Of a stretch of DNA of 64,000 nucleotides, positions 46,297-57,560 are shown piece after piece. The position numbers and the translations under genes are program-made. The stretch is from NCBI RefSeq assembly GCF_900461455.1, contig NZ_UGIA01000001.1:1364001-1428000 (forward strand). Reading direction: 5' to 3'. Under the pieces are notes generated by a model. That model made no database searches. It had not been told where the DNA came from and worked only from the letters and a program-made list of their open reading frames with translations. Source of the DNA: Helicobacter acinonychis (lineage in GTDB: Bacteria > Campylobacterota > Campylobacteria > Campylobacterales > Helicobacteraceae). How positions within the stretch are numbered: position 1 is the stretch's first letter; every line of letters starts with the position of its first letter.

Positions 46297-48960
46297 ATGG
46301 AACAGCCAATCACTAAAGAAGGGACTTTAGCTTTAATTGATACTTTTGCGTATTTGTTTAGAAGCTATTACATGAGTGCTAAAACGAAGCCTTTAACCAA
46401 CGATAAGGGCTTTCCAACAGGGCTTTTAATGGGGCTTGTGGGCATGATTAAAAAATTTTATAAAGACAGAAAAAACATGCCTTTTATCGTGTTTGCCCTA
46501 GAAAGCCAAACTAAAACGAAACGATCTGAAAAACTGGGCGAATACAAACAAAATCGTAAAGACGCCCCTAAAGAAATGCTTTTACAAATCCCTATCGCAT
46601 TAGAATGGTTGCAAAAAATGGGTTTTACTTGCGTGGAAGTGAGTGGGTTTGAAGCTGATGATGTTATCGCCAGTTTAGCCACGCTAAGCCCTTATAAAAC
46701 CCGCATTTATTCTAAAGACAAGGATTTTAACCAGCTTTTGAACGATAAAATCGCGCTTTTTGATGGTAAAACGGAGTTTTTAGCAAAAGATTGCGTGGAA
46801 AAATACGGGATTTTGCCCAGTCAATTCACTGATTATCAAGGCATTGTAGGGGATAGCAGCGATAATTATAAGGGGGTTAAAGGCATTGGGAGCAAGAACG
46901 CTAAAGAATTGTTGCAACAATTAGGGAGTTTGGAAAAAATCTATAACAATTTAGATCTAGCGAAAAATTTACTCAGCCCTAAAATGTATCAAGCCCTTAT
47001 ACATGATAAAGAGAGCGCGTTTTTAAGTAAAGAATTAGCCACTTTAGAGAGAGAGTGTATTAAAGAATTTGATTTTTTAAGTTGCGCTTTTCCTAGTGAA
47101 AACCCTTTATGGAAAATTAAAGATGAATTGAAAGAATATGGCTTTATTTCTACTTTAAGGGATTTAGAAAATACCCCTATGCCTTTAATTTTAGATGAAA
47201 CCCCTCTATTAGACAGCGCTCCTACAAAATCAAGCATGATCATTTTAGAAAATACCGCACCATTTAGCGCGTTTTTAGAAAAATTAGAAAATTCTAGTGC
47301 AAGGGTTTTTGCGCGTTTGGTGCTGAATAAAGAAAAAGAAATTCTAGCCCTAGCGTTTTTATTTGAATGTCAAGGCTATTTTTTACCCCTAGAAGAAGCG
47401 TTATTTTCGCCCTTTTCTTTAGAGTTTTTGCAAAACGCTTTTTCTAAAATGTTACAGCACGCGTGCATCATAGGGCATGATTTAAAACCCTTGTTAAGCT
47501 TTTTAAAAGCCAAATATCAGGTTTCTTTGGAAAACATTCATATCCAAGACACTCAAATTTTAGCGTTTTTGAAAAATCCAGAAAAAGTTGGGTTTGATGA
47601 GGTTTTAAAGGAATATTTAAAAGAAGATTTAATTTTGCATGAAAAGATCAAAGATTTTAAGACAAAAAGCAAGGCGGAAAAGTTAGAGTGCTTGAATGTG
47701 GAATTAAACGCTTTAAAGCGTTTGTGCGAGTATTTTGAAAAAGAGGGGCTAGAAGAGGATTTACTTTCTTTAGCTAAAGAGATTGAAATGCCGTTTATGA
47801 AAGTCTTAATGAATATGGAATTTCAAGGCTTTAAAATTGATGCACCTTATTTTAAGCGCTTAGAGCAGGAGTTTAAAGATGAATTAAAAGTTTTAGAGCG
47901 TCAAATTTTGGATTTAATCGGCGAGGATTTTAACCTCAATTCGCCCAAACAACTCAGTGGAGTTTTGTATGAAAAATTAAACCTTCCTAAAAATAAAAGC
48001 CACTCCACCGATGAAAAAAACTTATTAAAGATTATGGATAAGCACCCAAGCATCCCTTTGATTTTAGAATACAGAGAATTGAACAAGCTTTCTAACACTT
48101 ATATCACCCCCTTGTTACGCCTAAAAGACAAAGACGATAAAATCCATACCACTTTCATTCAAACCGGCACAGCTACGGGGCGTTTAAGCTCGCATTCGCC
48201 TAATTTGCAAAATATCCCAGTGCGATCTTCTAAAGGCTTACTCATTCGTAAGGGCTTTATTTCTAGCTCCAAAGAATATTGTTTGTTAGGGGTGGATTAT
48301 TCGCAGATTGAATTGCGTTTGTTAGCCCATTTTAGCCAGGATAAGGATTTAATGGAGGCGTTTTTAAAGGGGCGAGACATCCATTTAGAAACTTCTAGGG
48401 CGTTGTTTGGCGAAAATTCAGCTAAAGAAAAACGATCGATCGCTAAAAGCATTAATTTTGGGCTTGTGTATGGCATGGGGAGTAAGAAATTGAGCGAAAC
48501 TTTAAATATCCCTTTAAACGAGGCTAAAAGCTATATAGAAGCGTATTTCAAACGATTCCCTAGCATCAAAGATTATTTAAATAACATGCAAGAAGAGATT
48601 TTAAAAACTTCTAAAGCTTTCACTTTGCTTGGGCGTTATAGGGTGTTTGACTTTAATGGCGTTAATGATTATGTTAAGGGTAATTATTTGCGAGAGGGCG
48701 TGAATGCGATCTTTCAAGGGAGTGCGAGCGATTTATTGAAACTGGGCATGCTCAAAGTGAGCGAGCGTTTTAAAAATGATTCTTCAGTGAGGCTGCTTTT
48801 ACAAGTGCATGACGAATTGATTTTTGAGATTGAAGAAAAAAACGCCCTAGAGTTGCAGCAAGAAATCCAACGCATTCTCAACAATGAAGTGTATGCTTTA
48901 AGAGTGCCGCTAGAAACAAGCGCGTTTATTGCAAAGCGTTGGAATGATCTAAAAGGTTAG
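46297..48960 (+). CDS. polA: DNA polymerase I
   Basis: An 887-residue Pol I used in repair and Okazaki-fragment processing. The N-terminal 5'-3' nuclease domain (LIDTFAYLFRSYYMSAKTK, GFEADDVIASLA, KDKDFNQLL) ends near residue 290. The 290-470 region is a 3'-5' exonuclease-like fold in which the usual carboxylate motifs are not obvious. The polymerase core has DYSQIELRLLAHFS (about residue 670), RSIAKSINFGLVYGMG and LLLQVHDELIFE. It has an ATG with AGAGAG nearby and no overlap with neighbours. Confidence 0.95.
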   Translation: MEQPITKEGTLALIDTFAYLFRSYYMSAKTKPLTNDKGFPTGLLMGLVGMIKKFYKDRKNMPFIVFALESQTKTKRSEKLGEYKQNRKDAPKEMLLQIPIALEWLQKMGFTCVEVSGFEADDVIASLATLSPYKTRIYSKDKDFNQLLNDKIALFDGKTEFLAKDCVEKYGILPSQFTDYQGIVGDSSDNYKGVKGIGSKNAKELLQQLGSLEKIYNNLDLAKNLLSPKMYQALIHDKESAFLSKELATLERECIKEFDFLSCAFPSENPLWKIKDELKEYGFISTLRDLENTPMPLILDETPLLDSAPTKSSMIILENTAPFSAFLEKLENSSARVFARLVLNKEKEILALAFLFECQGYFLPLEEALFSPFSLEFLQNAFSKMLQHACIIGHDLKPLLSFLKAKYQVSLENIHIQDTQILAFLKNPEKVGFDEVLKEYLKEDLILHEKIKDFKTKSKAEKLECLNVELNALKRLCEYFEKEGLEEDLLSLAKEIEMPFMKVLMNMEFQGFKIDAPYFKRLEQEFKDELKVLERQILDLIGEDFNLNSPKQLSGVLYEKLNLPKNKSHSTDEKNLLKIMDKHPSIPLILEYRELNKLSNTYITPLLRLKDKDDKIHTTFIQTGTATGRLSSHSPNLQNIPVRSSKGLLIRKGFISSSKEYCLLGVDYSQIELRLLAHFSQDKDLMEAFLKGRDIHLETSRALFGENSAKEKRSIAKSINFGLVYGMGSKKLSETLNIPLNEAKSYIEAYFKRFPSIKDYLNNMQEEILKTSKAFTLLGRYRVFDFNGVNDYVKGNYLREGVNAIFQGSASDLLKLGMLKVSERFKNDSSVRLLLQVHDELIFEIEEKNALELQQEIQRILNNEVYALRVPLETSAFIAKRWNDLKG

Positions 48961-49060
48961 TTTTTTAATTGAGTTTAAGAAAAAATATATTATTATTCCA
49001 CTATAAGTAATACTTTGTGGTATTAAGCTAATTATAGAAAGAACAAAGGGAAAAGACTGA

Positions 49061-49807
49061 ATGTTAAAAAGAGTTGTGTTATTAGGAGCTTTGAGCGTTG
49101 CAGCGAGCGCTGAAGAGAACGCTGCGTTTGTAGGGGCTAATTACCAAGTCGGTATGATACAAAATCAAACTAAAATGGTGAATGAACTTGGCGTCCAAAA
49201 GCCTTTAATGAAGTTTCCGCCTTTTGCAGGAGCGGGTGCTCAAGTGGGTTACAAGCAATTTTTTGGCAAGAAAAAGTGGTTTGGCATGCGTTATTATGGG
49301 TTTTTTGACTACACGCATGATCGTTTTGGCGTGATGACAAAGGGTATTCCGGTTGGTGCTAGCGGGTTTATTTATAATAGTTTTAGTTTTGGTGGGACGA
49401 CTTTAACCGAAAGGGATTCCTATCGAGGGCAATATTATGTCAATTTATTCACTTATGGTGCAGGATTGGATACGCTGTGGAATTTTGTGAATAAAGAGAA
49501 CATGGTTTTTGGCTTTGTGGTAGGAATCCAAGTAGCTGGGGATAGTTGGGCAACGACTATCAGTAAAGAGATTGCAAGCTATGCAAAGCACCATAGCAAT
49601 TCTAGCTATAGTCCGGCCAATTTCCAATTTTTATGGAAGTTTGGGATCCGCACCCATATCGCTAAATACAATAGCCTAGAATTAGGGATTAAAGTGCCCA
49701 CCATTACGCACCGGCTTTTTTCCATTACAAATGAAAAAGGATATACCTTACAAGCGGATGTGCGCAGAGTGTATGCATTCCAAGTCAGCTATTTGAGAGA
49801 TTTTTAA
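49061..49807 (+). CDS. Outer-membrane protein, Hor/Hof-type
   Basis: A 248-residue protein with a signal peptide (LKRVVLLGALSVAASA) followed by EENAAFVGANYQVGMIQNQT, the usual Helicobacter outer-membrane N-terminus, VGYKQFFGKKKWFGMRYYGF, and a C-terminus ending FQVSYLRDF. SYSPANFQFLWKFGIRTHI and NSLELGIKVPTI match the Hop family C-terminal half. It is a predicted beta-barrel; role unknown. It lies just inside the right inverted repeat. Confidence 0.88.
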   Translation: MLKRVVLLGALSVAASAEENAAFVGANYQVGMIQNQTKMVNELGVQKPLMKFPPFAGAGAQVGYKQFFGKKKWFGMRYYGFFDYTHDRFGVMTKGIPVGASGFIYNSFSFGGTTLTERDSYRGQYYVNLFTYGAGLDTLWNFVNKENMVFGFVVGIQVAGDSWATTISKEIASYAKHHSNSSYSPANFQFLWKFGIRTHIAKYNSLELGIKVPTITHRLFSITNEKGYTLQADVRRVYAFQVSYLRDF

Positions 49808-49845
49808 TTAGTTGTATTTTCATGGAATGCTGATCGCAAAATCTT

Positions 49846-49868
49846 AAAAAATGCTTTTAGCATTTTTT
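49846..49868 (+). terminator. Strong hairpin terminator after the outer-membrane protein
   Basis: AAAAAATGCT at 846-855 pairs with AGCATTTTTT at 859-868, a perfect ten-base stem with a T-run. Confidence 0.75.
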
Positions 49869-49967
49869 ACAACAAACAAAAGAACTTGACGCTAGTCAAG
49901 TGATAGCTTAATTAAAGAAGCGGTATTCTCGGATTAGGGCTTTTTAAGGGGGTTAAGGGGGAGAGTT

Positions 49968-49995
49968 ATTTCAAAACGCCCCCTATCCCCTTAAG
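49968..49995 (-). repeat. 28-bp inverted repeat, right copy
   Basis: Reverse complement of 41627-41654. It is part of the 319-base gene-free stretch 49808-50126, which otherwise holds the terminator and the ilvE promoter. Confidence 0.9.
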
Positions 49996-50093
49996 AGAAT
50001 TAGGTTTTAAAATAAAGTAACTAAAACCCCATTTTAAATTAAATGGAGTTACTTTGAGCGTTAATATTTGAGGGATTTTTAACCCCTTTTAGA

Positions 50094-50099
50094 TACAAT
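50094..50099 (+). promoter_or_regulatory. -10 box of ilvE
   Basis: TACAAT about 28 bases before the ilvE ATG at 50127; no clear -35. Confidence 0.5.
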
Positions 50100-50126
50100 C
50101 GCATCTAAAACTGTTAAAGGTGCAAA

Positions 50127-51149
50127 ATGGCAAATTTAGAAAATTTGGACTGGAAAAATCTGGGCTTTAGCTACATTAAAACGGATTTTCGCTTCATCGC
50201 TACTTATAAAAACGGCTCTTGGTCACAGGGCGAGTTAGTCAGCGAAAATGTGTTACAGATTAGTGAAGGCTCTCCGGTCTTGCATTATGGGCAGGCTTGT
50301 TTTGAAGGCTTGAAAGCGTATCGCTCTCAAGATGGAAAAGCCCTACTCTTTCGCCCTTTAGAAAACGCCAAACGCTTGCAAACTTCATGCGAAAGATTGC
50401 TCATGCCAAAAGTGAGCGAAGAGTTGTTTTTAAGGGCATGCACTGAAGCGATCAAAGCAAACATGAAATGGCTCGCTCCTTACAAAAGCGGGGCGAGTTT
50501 GTATTTGCGCCCTTTTGTCATAGGCGTAGGGGATAATTTGGGGGTAAAGCCGGCCAATGAATACCTTTTTATCGTATTTTGTGTGCCTGTGGGGGCGTAT
50601 TTTAAGGGGGGTATAGAAAAAGGGGGGGCGAGATTTATCACCACGACTTTTGATAGAGCCGCGCCTAAAGGCACAGGGGGGGTGAAAGTGGGGGGGAATT
50701 ATGCTGCAAGCTTATTGGCCCATAAAATGGCCCTAGAGCAAGGCTATGATGATTGCATTTATTTAGACCCTACCACGCACACTAAAATTGAAGAAGTGGG
50801 GGCGGCGAATTTTTTTGGCATCACGCATGATAATACTTTTATCACTCCGCATTCGCCGAGCGTTCTACCAAGCATTACCAGAAAAAGCTTGATGTTTTTG
50901 GCTCAAGAATATTTGGGTTTGAAAGTGGAAGAAAAAGAAATTTTGATTGATAAATTAGATGTGTTTAAAGAAGCTGGAGCGTGCGGGACAGCTGCGATCA
51001 TCACGCCTATTAAAGAAATTGTGCACCACAACAAGTCTTATTTTTTTGAAACGCCAGGTCATGTTACTAAGCGACTCTATGATTTGCTTTTATCCATCCA
51101 ACAAGGCGAACAAAAAGCCCCTAAAGATTGGGTGCTTGAAGTTAATTAA
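50127..51149 (+). CDS. ilvE: Branched-chain amino-acid aminotransferase
   Basis: A 340-residue fold-type IV PLP enzyme. PLP Lys lies in [20 protein letters not shown] (about residue 190), followed by [20 protein letters not shown] and [16 protein letters not shown]. It transfers amino groups between glutamate and leucine, isoleucine or valine keto acids. The start has AAAGGT upstream. It is convergent with the YgjP-like gene. Confidence 0.93.
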   Translation: MANLENLDWKNLGFSYIKTDFRFIATYKNGSWSQGELVSENVLQISEGSPVLHYGQACFEGLKAYRSQDGKALLFRPLENAKRLQTSCERLLMPKVSEELFLRACTEAIKANMKWLAPYKSGASLYLRPFVIGVGDNLGVKPANEYLFIVFCVPVGAYFKGGIEKGGARFITTTFDRAAPKGTGGVKVGGNYAASLLAHKMALEQGYDDCIYLDPTTHTKIEEVGAANFFGITHDNTFITPHSPSVLPSITRKSLMFLAQEYLGLKVEEKEILIDKLDVFKEAGACGTAAIITPIKEIVHHNKSYFFETPGHVTKRLYDLLLSIQQGEQKAPKDWVLEVN

Positions 51150-51158
51150 ACATTTTGT

Positions 51159-51864
51159 TTAAGAACGCTCCAAATAAGTCTCTTTGAGGCTAGCCTTAGC
51201 CCTTTGCCAATTGGGTAAATACAAACTCAACAAATCTCTAAGATATTCGTTATGGTGGTGCGCTTTTAAATGCAATAATTCATGCACAACCACATATTCA
51301 ATGCCTTCACTAGCGGCTTTAACTAATTCCAAATTAAAAAGTAAGGTGCGTTTAAGAGTATTGCAACTCCCCCATATCCGTTTCATTTTTTGGATTTTAA
51401 AGCTTTGTATACTTTCGTTTAAAACTTTTTCGTATTGGTTGATGCAAGTTTGTATTTTTTCTCTTAAAACTTGTCTGTAATATTTTTCTAGCGCTTTTAA
51501 GCGATTTTCTAAACTTGTATTTTGATGGGCATGCAAGATTAAATGCGTGGGGCTTTGGAGGACAAAGGGGTTTTTTTGAGTGTGTTCAATTTTTAACAAA
51601 TAGCGTTTTCCAAAAAGATAATGGCTTTCTCTTTCTGGCATTTCTCTTTGGCTCTGTCTGTTTTGGTTTAAAAAGTTTTGTTGCTGTTCTTTTATCCAAG
51701 GAAGCCTTTTAATCAAAGAAAGCTTAAGGCCCTCATCGCTTAAAGCTAGGAGGCAAGACACATGCACAGAGCCATTGGGCGGGCAAACGCTAATATGTAA
51801 ATGTTTAATATCTTTTTTCTATAACGATGTTGGTATCGCTTAAAGTCAAATGATAAACATTCAT
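51159..51864 (-). pseudogene. YgjP-like zinc metallopeptidase, frameshifted near the start
   Basis: The frame from 51767 lacks the family N-terminus. Upstream in another register (51864, MNVYHLTLSDTNIVIEK) lies the missing part, followed by KDIKHLHISVCPPNGSVHVS in frame with the rest. The two join if the A6 run near 51813-51818 had five or eight A. The main part carries the HExxH zinc motif (VVHELLHLKAHHH) of the DUF45/YgjP family. It may be a simple phase-switch or sequencing slip, or a true pseudogene; the 203-residue product from 51767 could also be made. Confidence 0.7.
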
Positions 51865-51874
51865 CTATTGACAC

Positions 51875-51978
51875 TCATCTGTATTTGGCTAAATTAAAGA
51901 TGTTTTCTAACAAACCCTCATCGTCTATGATTTTTTTCAAAGCGGTTTTTTTAAGGTTTCTTTCTTTTGTGCATTATT
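51875..51978 (-). pseudogene. Short C-terminal coding fragment at the island edge
   Basis: Minus-strand open frame of about 34 codons ending KKIIDDEGLLENIFNLAKYR then TGA, ten bases before the YgjP-like start. It looks like the tail of a larger protein, possibly a restriction R subunit, cut by the island that follows. Family not recognised with certainty. Confidence 0.3.
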
Positions 51979-51988
51979 TCCACTATTT

Positions 51989-52201
51989 TTGACGGTCTAC
52001 TTATTTTTTAATGGGCACAATATGGATAGTCATGGCAAGGCAGTTTGGGCTGAAATGAAAGATATTATTAAATACGAATATAAGATTTTTAATATTTTTA
52101 AAGGTTTGTTTTTAATTTTTCTTCTACCCCCAATGCTTGTTGTCTATAGCTTTACGCTATTGCCTGTTTTGATAGGGTGTATATTTCATGAGCAATGGTG
52201 A
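51989..52201 (+). CDS. Small two-helix membrane protein, perhaps truncated
   Basis: A 70-residue open frame starting at TTG; the same frame is open for about 15 more codons upstream (FFKVSFFCALFPLFL), so an earlier start has been lost at the island edge. Two hydrophobic helices flank a charged stretch (HGKAVWAEMKDIIKYEYK). It overlaps the relaxase start by 14 bases, as conjugative-element genes often do. Family unknown. Confidence 0.5.
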   Translation: MTVYLFFNGHNMDSHGKAVWAEMKDIIKYEYKIFNIFKGLFLIFLLPPMLVVYSFTLLPVLIGCIFHEQW

Positions 52202-52949
52202 ACTAGTGAGAGATGAATTTTTTACTGAAGTTGATTATGGTGATACAGCAGAGCAATGGAATGAGCAATTTGAAAAACTATTAGAAAATAAGAGTCGTAT
52301 TAAAAATTGCACTTTATATTTAGTGTTTAGCATTGATGAAAATTGTAATGAAAAAAATTTAAAAGCTTTGGAATTAAGCGTGTATCAAACACTCACTAAT
52401 ACGATAGGTTATGATTATCCTTTTATAATAAAACTCCATGCACACCAAAACAATCCGCATGCACATGTGATTATCAACAAAACTAACAAAATTACCCATA
52501 AGCAACTACGCTTTCATTCTAAAGATAGCTCTAAAGAGTTTTACCACACACTAAGAGAAACATTTAAAGATTATTTGTTTGCTAACTCAAAAGGCGAATT
52601 GCAATATTCTAACACGCCCAATATTCATAAGGCGATTAAAAATATAGAGACAGAGTTAGATACGCTAGAAACACAGGCTAGAAACAATAAGAGTTTTAGG
52701 CATGAAAATGATTTTTATAAGGTTTTAGGCAGTGCAACTTCTCAAATAGAAAGCTTGAAAAAAAGAGAAAAAACTCTATCTGATCATTTAAATGATCTAA
52801 AAAGTTTATTAGAAAAAACACATTGGGAAAAAGAAAAATTCACGCCCCCTACAAATGAAAAAGAACTTAACCAACAACTTAAAGAAATAAAATGGTTAGA
52901 TAAAGAATCTTTAACTCCTAAAAACACTTATAAAAAAATTCAAAAATGA
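52188..52949 (+). CDS. HUH relaxase/mobilisation protein
   Basis: A 253-residue protein. The HUH motif for metal-bound nicking is in KLHAHQNNPHAHVIINKTNK (about residues 84-103), followed by an AELD-rich coiled part and a Lys-rich C-terminus. Such proteins nick the transfer origin and lead conjugal DNA transfer. It is shorter than full relaxases and lacks a recognisable tyrosine motif in the N-terminus, so it may be truncated or belong to a small MobP/rlx family found on H. pylori plasmids and plasticity-zone elements. Confidence 0.7.
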   Translation: MSNGELVRDEFFTEVDYGDTAEQWNEQFEKLLENKSRIKNCTLYLVFSIDENCNEKNLKALELSVYQTLTNTIGYDYPFIIKLHAHQNNPHAHVIINKTNKITHKQLRFHSKDSSKEFYHTLRETFKDYLFANSKGELQYSNTPNIHKAIKNIETELDTLETQARNNKSFRHENDFYKVLGSATSQIESLKKREKTLSDHLNDLKSLLEKTHWEKEKFTPPTNEKELNQQLKEIKWLDKESLTPKNTYKKIQK

Positions 52950-52986
52950 GCTGTCTGTAAAAGCCCTTTAATAAAAGATTATCTTT

Positions 52987-53079
52987 ATGCCATCAAAAAA
53001 CTTTTTGCCACACAAAGCTAAATTAGACGCTTATGGGTTTCCTACTAGAAGTGTAGGAAAAAAGATTTTGGATGTTTAA
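52987..53079 (+). CDS. Small 30-residue protein of the island
   Basis: ATG at 52987, sequence MPSKNFLPHKAKLDAYGFPT and ending KKILDV. It overlaps the next gene by 8 bases. No function known; it may be a spurious frame. Confidence 0.3.
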   Translation: MPSKNFLPHKAKLDAYGFPTRSVGKKILDV

Positions 53080-53629
53080 AAGCGGATTAAACTCATGGAT
53101 TTTGTTAGGGATTTTAGGGGTGTTATTGATCACTCTTTATGCTTTTAAGAGATTTCAAAGTAATGATTTATTTGAAGCCAAAACTTTTGCAACAATTATT
53201 TTTTCTTTGAATTTTTATCTTTTTACCACTATTCACATACATAGTGATAATAAAATGCATAAGATTGTAGTTGAAATTGTAGAAGCTCTAGCCAATCTAT
53301 TAGGAATAGCTATAGACGAAGATGTCAAATCCTTACAACAACAACTCAATGTGCAAGATGTTTCGCAAAAGATTAACAATAAGAATATAGTCACTCATGC
53401 GACAAAAATTTTCGCACTCATGCAGGATATTTGGAATAAATATGAGTTTGGCAGCATTTTGAATGGAGAAGCATTTTTAAATATTATTGTTTTACTAGTA
53501 ATTTTTGGGCTACAAATTGTAATGCTTTCAATGATATATTTCGCTAGTTTGTGTTATCTTCCTAGAAAAGCTTTTTATTTTTCCCTTTTATTTTTTATGA
53601 TACCAAGCATCTTTTTTTCAACAGGCTAG
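53072..53629 (+). CDS. Hypothetical membrane protein of the relaxase island
   Basis: A 185-residue protein with four hydrophobic segments (about 10-25, 40-55, 138-160, 165-180) around a soluble Gln/Asn-rich middle (NLLGIAIDEDVKSLQQQLNV). It is AT-rich in codon use compared with the core genes around. It probably belongs with the relaxase, but nothing in the text gives a function. Confidence 0.55.
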   Translation: MFKSGLNSWILLGILGVLLITLYAFKRFQSNDLFEAKTFATIIFSLNFYLFTTIHIHSDNKMHKIVVEIVEALANLLGIAIDEDVKSLQQQLNVQDVSQKINNKNIVTHATKIFALMQDIWNKYEFGSILNGEAFLNIIVLLVIFGLQIVMLSMIYFASLCYLPRKAFYFSLLFFMIPSIFFSTG

Positions 53630-53699
53630 AGATTTCTTCTTTAGTTATATCAAAAAAGTTGCATCGCTTACTTACGCAAGCCCTTTGCTATTTTATTTT

Positions 53700-53722
53700 A
53701 AAAATGCTCTAAAAGCATTTTT
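53700..53722. terminator. Hairpin between the island and hopZ remnant
   Basis: AAAAATGCT pairs with AGCATTTTT around a five-base loop. It can serve both the plus-strand membrane gene and the minus-strand hopZ remnant. Confidence 0.6.
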
Positions 53723-53725
53723 CAA

Positions 53726-55550
53726 TATCCAATACGCAAACACATAATTCAATAGATGCTTTAAAGCCTAGCGGTATTGCAATGGAGTGCCTTATAAAGA
53801 ATAGTGGCTCGTGTTGATCGCGGGGATTTTCACGCCCAGTTCAATGCCATGTTGTGTTGCATGATCGCTTTTTCCTTATTTTTGGCGGGATTCACCCTCA
53901 AGCCCGAGTTGGATAAAAACGGAAAATCCGCCGCATCCACTTGGCGTTATAGAAATGGTTAAAAGCCGCTGAATGCATGGATTGAGCGTTAAGCCATGGA
54001 GCGCTAGCTATTGCGATACCGCAAAAGAAATCTTGTTGTTTTGAGTGGCTTTATCGTTGGTAAAGTTATAGAGTGCACCCGCTCCCACCCCATAAGGGAA
54101 AACATCAGAAGCGGGATTGAAAAAACTAAACTTGATATAAGCGTGGTTATCGTCTAAAAAGCCATAATCCCTTGCACCCCAAGTTTTCTTTCCGCCAAAG
54201 AATTGTTTGTAACCCGCTTGCACGCCAATCAAATGCATCGCGCCGTTATGGGTTTGAGAGACGAAGGGGTTATGACCCTATTCTCTCGTGATGTTTTGCA
54301 ATTGAGTGGAAGCGTTCAAATCAGGCGTGTCATTGGTTTTGCTTGCCGCTAAATCAGATAAAGAATTGGGGAAATTAGGGAGCGCTTTAGGGGTGGCTTG
54401 ATAGCCGTTCCCCAGTTTAGTGCATTCACTGCTGAAGCCCGCTGAAGTGCAGGCGAGTTTTTGTGCATGATTGATTCGCTCGGCTTGGTTACCAAAACAA
54501 GCGAGGCTGTTTTTGAGATGCGTGATGGCCTCTTCCCCATACGTGCAAAGCCTGCCTCCTAGGTGTTAGAAGCCGTCTCTCTTGGATTGGTGCCCTATGA
54601 GCACCGCCTTCCTTGATAGCGCACGCCTAAAGAGTCCGCTACGAAGTTTTTAGGGAATTTGTCAAAGTTTTTCACCACTTGCTCGGCTTGGCTTAAAATC
54701 CGTGCTTGGCTTTGCGCGTTTTTTAATAGCGTTTGAGCGAAAGCTGTATTGGCGTTGGTGTAGGGGTTGTCATTGGCTGGCGCATTTTGGGCTTGGTGTT
54801 CAAAGCGTTTTTAATGCAATTCGTTTCCGTTACGACTTTTTGAGCGCGGCTGATCATGTTTTAGACAGCAGTGAAATAAGCGCCAAAAATCTTGTGCATG
54901 TTATTGCTATTTCCTGAAATGCCCCATGGAGAGCCATTACCTGGATGATTACCGCTTTGCGGGCGCGCATACGGGCAAGTGTCTTGGAGTGCTCTAACCA
55001 TCGCGCTCGCCTGTTTTTTGAAGCCGCTTGGATGATTTGACAGGCTTCATTGAGTTTCTTAAAATTCTCAATGCTCATGGATTTGTCTTTTCCTATGGCT
55101 TCATACCGGTTGCATTGAACAGCCGCGCTTTCTTGTCTTGGCTGGTCTTCAAAATTCATGTTACTAGACCCACTACCATTCCCCTTTCTGCACATTACCG
55201 CATAGCCTATCCCATTCCACAACCCCACCGCTGCATGGAGCGCTAAAAGCGCCGCTTGATATGCAAGAGAATTGGTTTTTTCATCTGGCAAACTCCTAGC
55301 GCTTGAGCCTAAATTGCCCCTTGCACTTATTGATGGCGTTTGGGCTGTTGGGCTGATTGATAAGGTTGTTTAAGGGTGAAACCGAGCAGCTAGGTTGTTT
55401 AAATTTCCATAAGCGTCAGAGGGTTTTTGTAACCCACCGGTGCTTTTAACGCTTTGCGTGGCCCCACCGATTTGATAGCTTGCGCTTACAAAAAGCCGTT
55501 GCCTTCAGCGTTTAAGAGCGATGAAGAGAGAGTAAGAAAGTCTTTTTCAT
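53726..55550 (-). pseudogene. hopZ: HopZ-like outer-membrane adhesin, decayed
   Basis: The minus strand next to groEL reads as a Hop-family adhesin in pieces. The start MKKTFLLS (ATG 55548-55550) leads through a CT repeat to SSLLNAEGNGF; a middle piece has SLAYQAALLALHAAVGLWNG and ENFKKLNEACQII (55291-54854); the C-terminal part has GVQAGYKQFFGGKKTWGARD, YGVGAGALYNF, then GIELGVKIPAINTSHYS and LNYVFAY. Stops and shifts are scattered: after 12 codons at the CT tract, one T short after NGF, a TAG in RE-stop-GHNPF, and two stops near the end. HopZ-type proteins mediate adherence. hopZ sits beside groEL in other strains, which supports the name. Confidence 0.85.
55525..55532 (-). repeat. (CT)4 dinucleotide tract in the hopZ signal sequence
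   Basis: AG x4 on the plus strand. Removing one CT unit, or adding two, would join the start MKKTFLLS to SSLLNAEGNG; as found the frame is OFF. Confidence 0.85.
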
Positions 55551-55822
55551 TGGTTTTGCTTTTGGTTGGATTGATTTTGTAAGCAAGTCTTACAGAAAGC
55601 GTCTTAATAAGACCCTTTAATAAGATTCCGTCAATGTAGCATGAATTGATAAGATTTTTGCAATCATTGAGTGCGTTTTTGTTATCAAAAAAAGTTTTAG
55701 GGTATTTTTGAGCCATTTCTTCTAAACCATTAAAAGCGGTTTTTAAAAGGGTTTTTAGGTTTTATTTTTAATAGAGCGATCATTTCGCTATGCGTTTTTT
55801 AAAGCGAGCGGTTTTGTAATGT

Positions 55823-55846
55823 AAAAAGCACCCCCCAAAAAGGGGG
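55823..55846 (-). terminator. Terminator of groES-groEL
   Basis: On the minus strand CCCCC pairs with GGGGG around a T5 loop, followed by TGCTTTTTAC. Confidence 0.7.
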
Positions 55847-55897
55847 ATTTTAGAAGAGAGATTTTAAAAAGCAAGTTGTATTGAAAGTAAGGGGGGC

Positions 55898-57541
<1,644 letters not shown>

Positions 57542-57560
57542 TCATCCTTTAATAATGTTT

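Noticed and set aside
55486-55716. Minus-strand frame running into SSSLLNAEGNG
   Set aside because: The part before the hopZ start has no family features; it joins the hopZ signal sequence only because the CT tract puts that frame in line.
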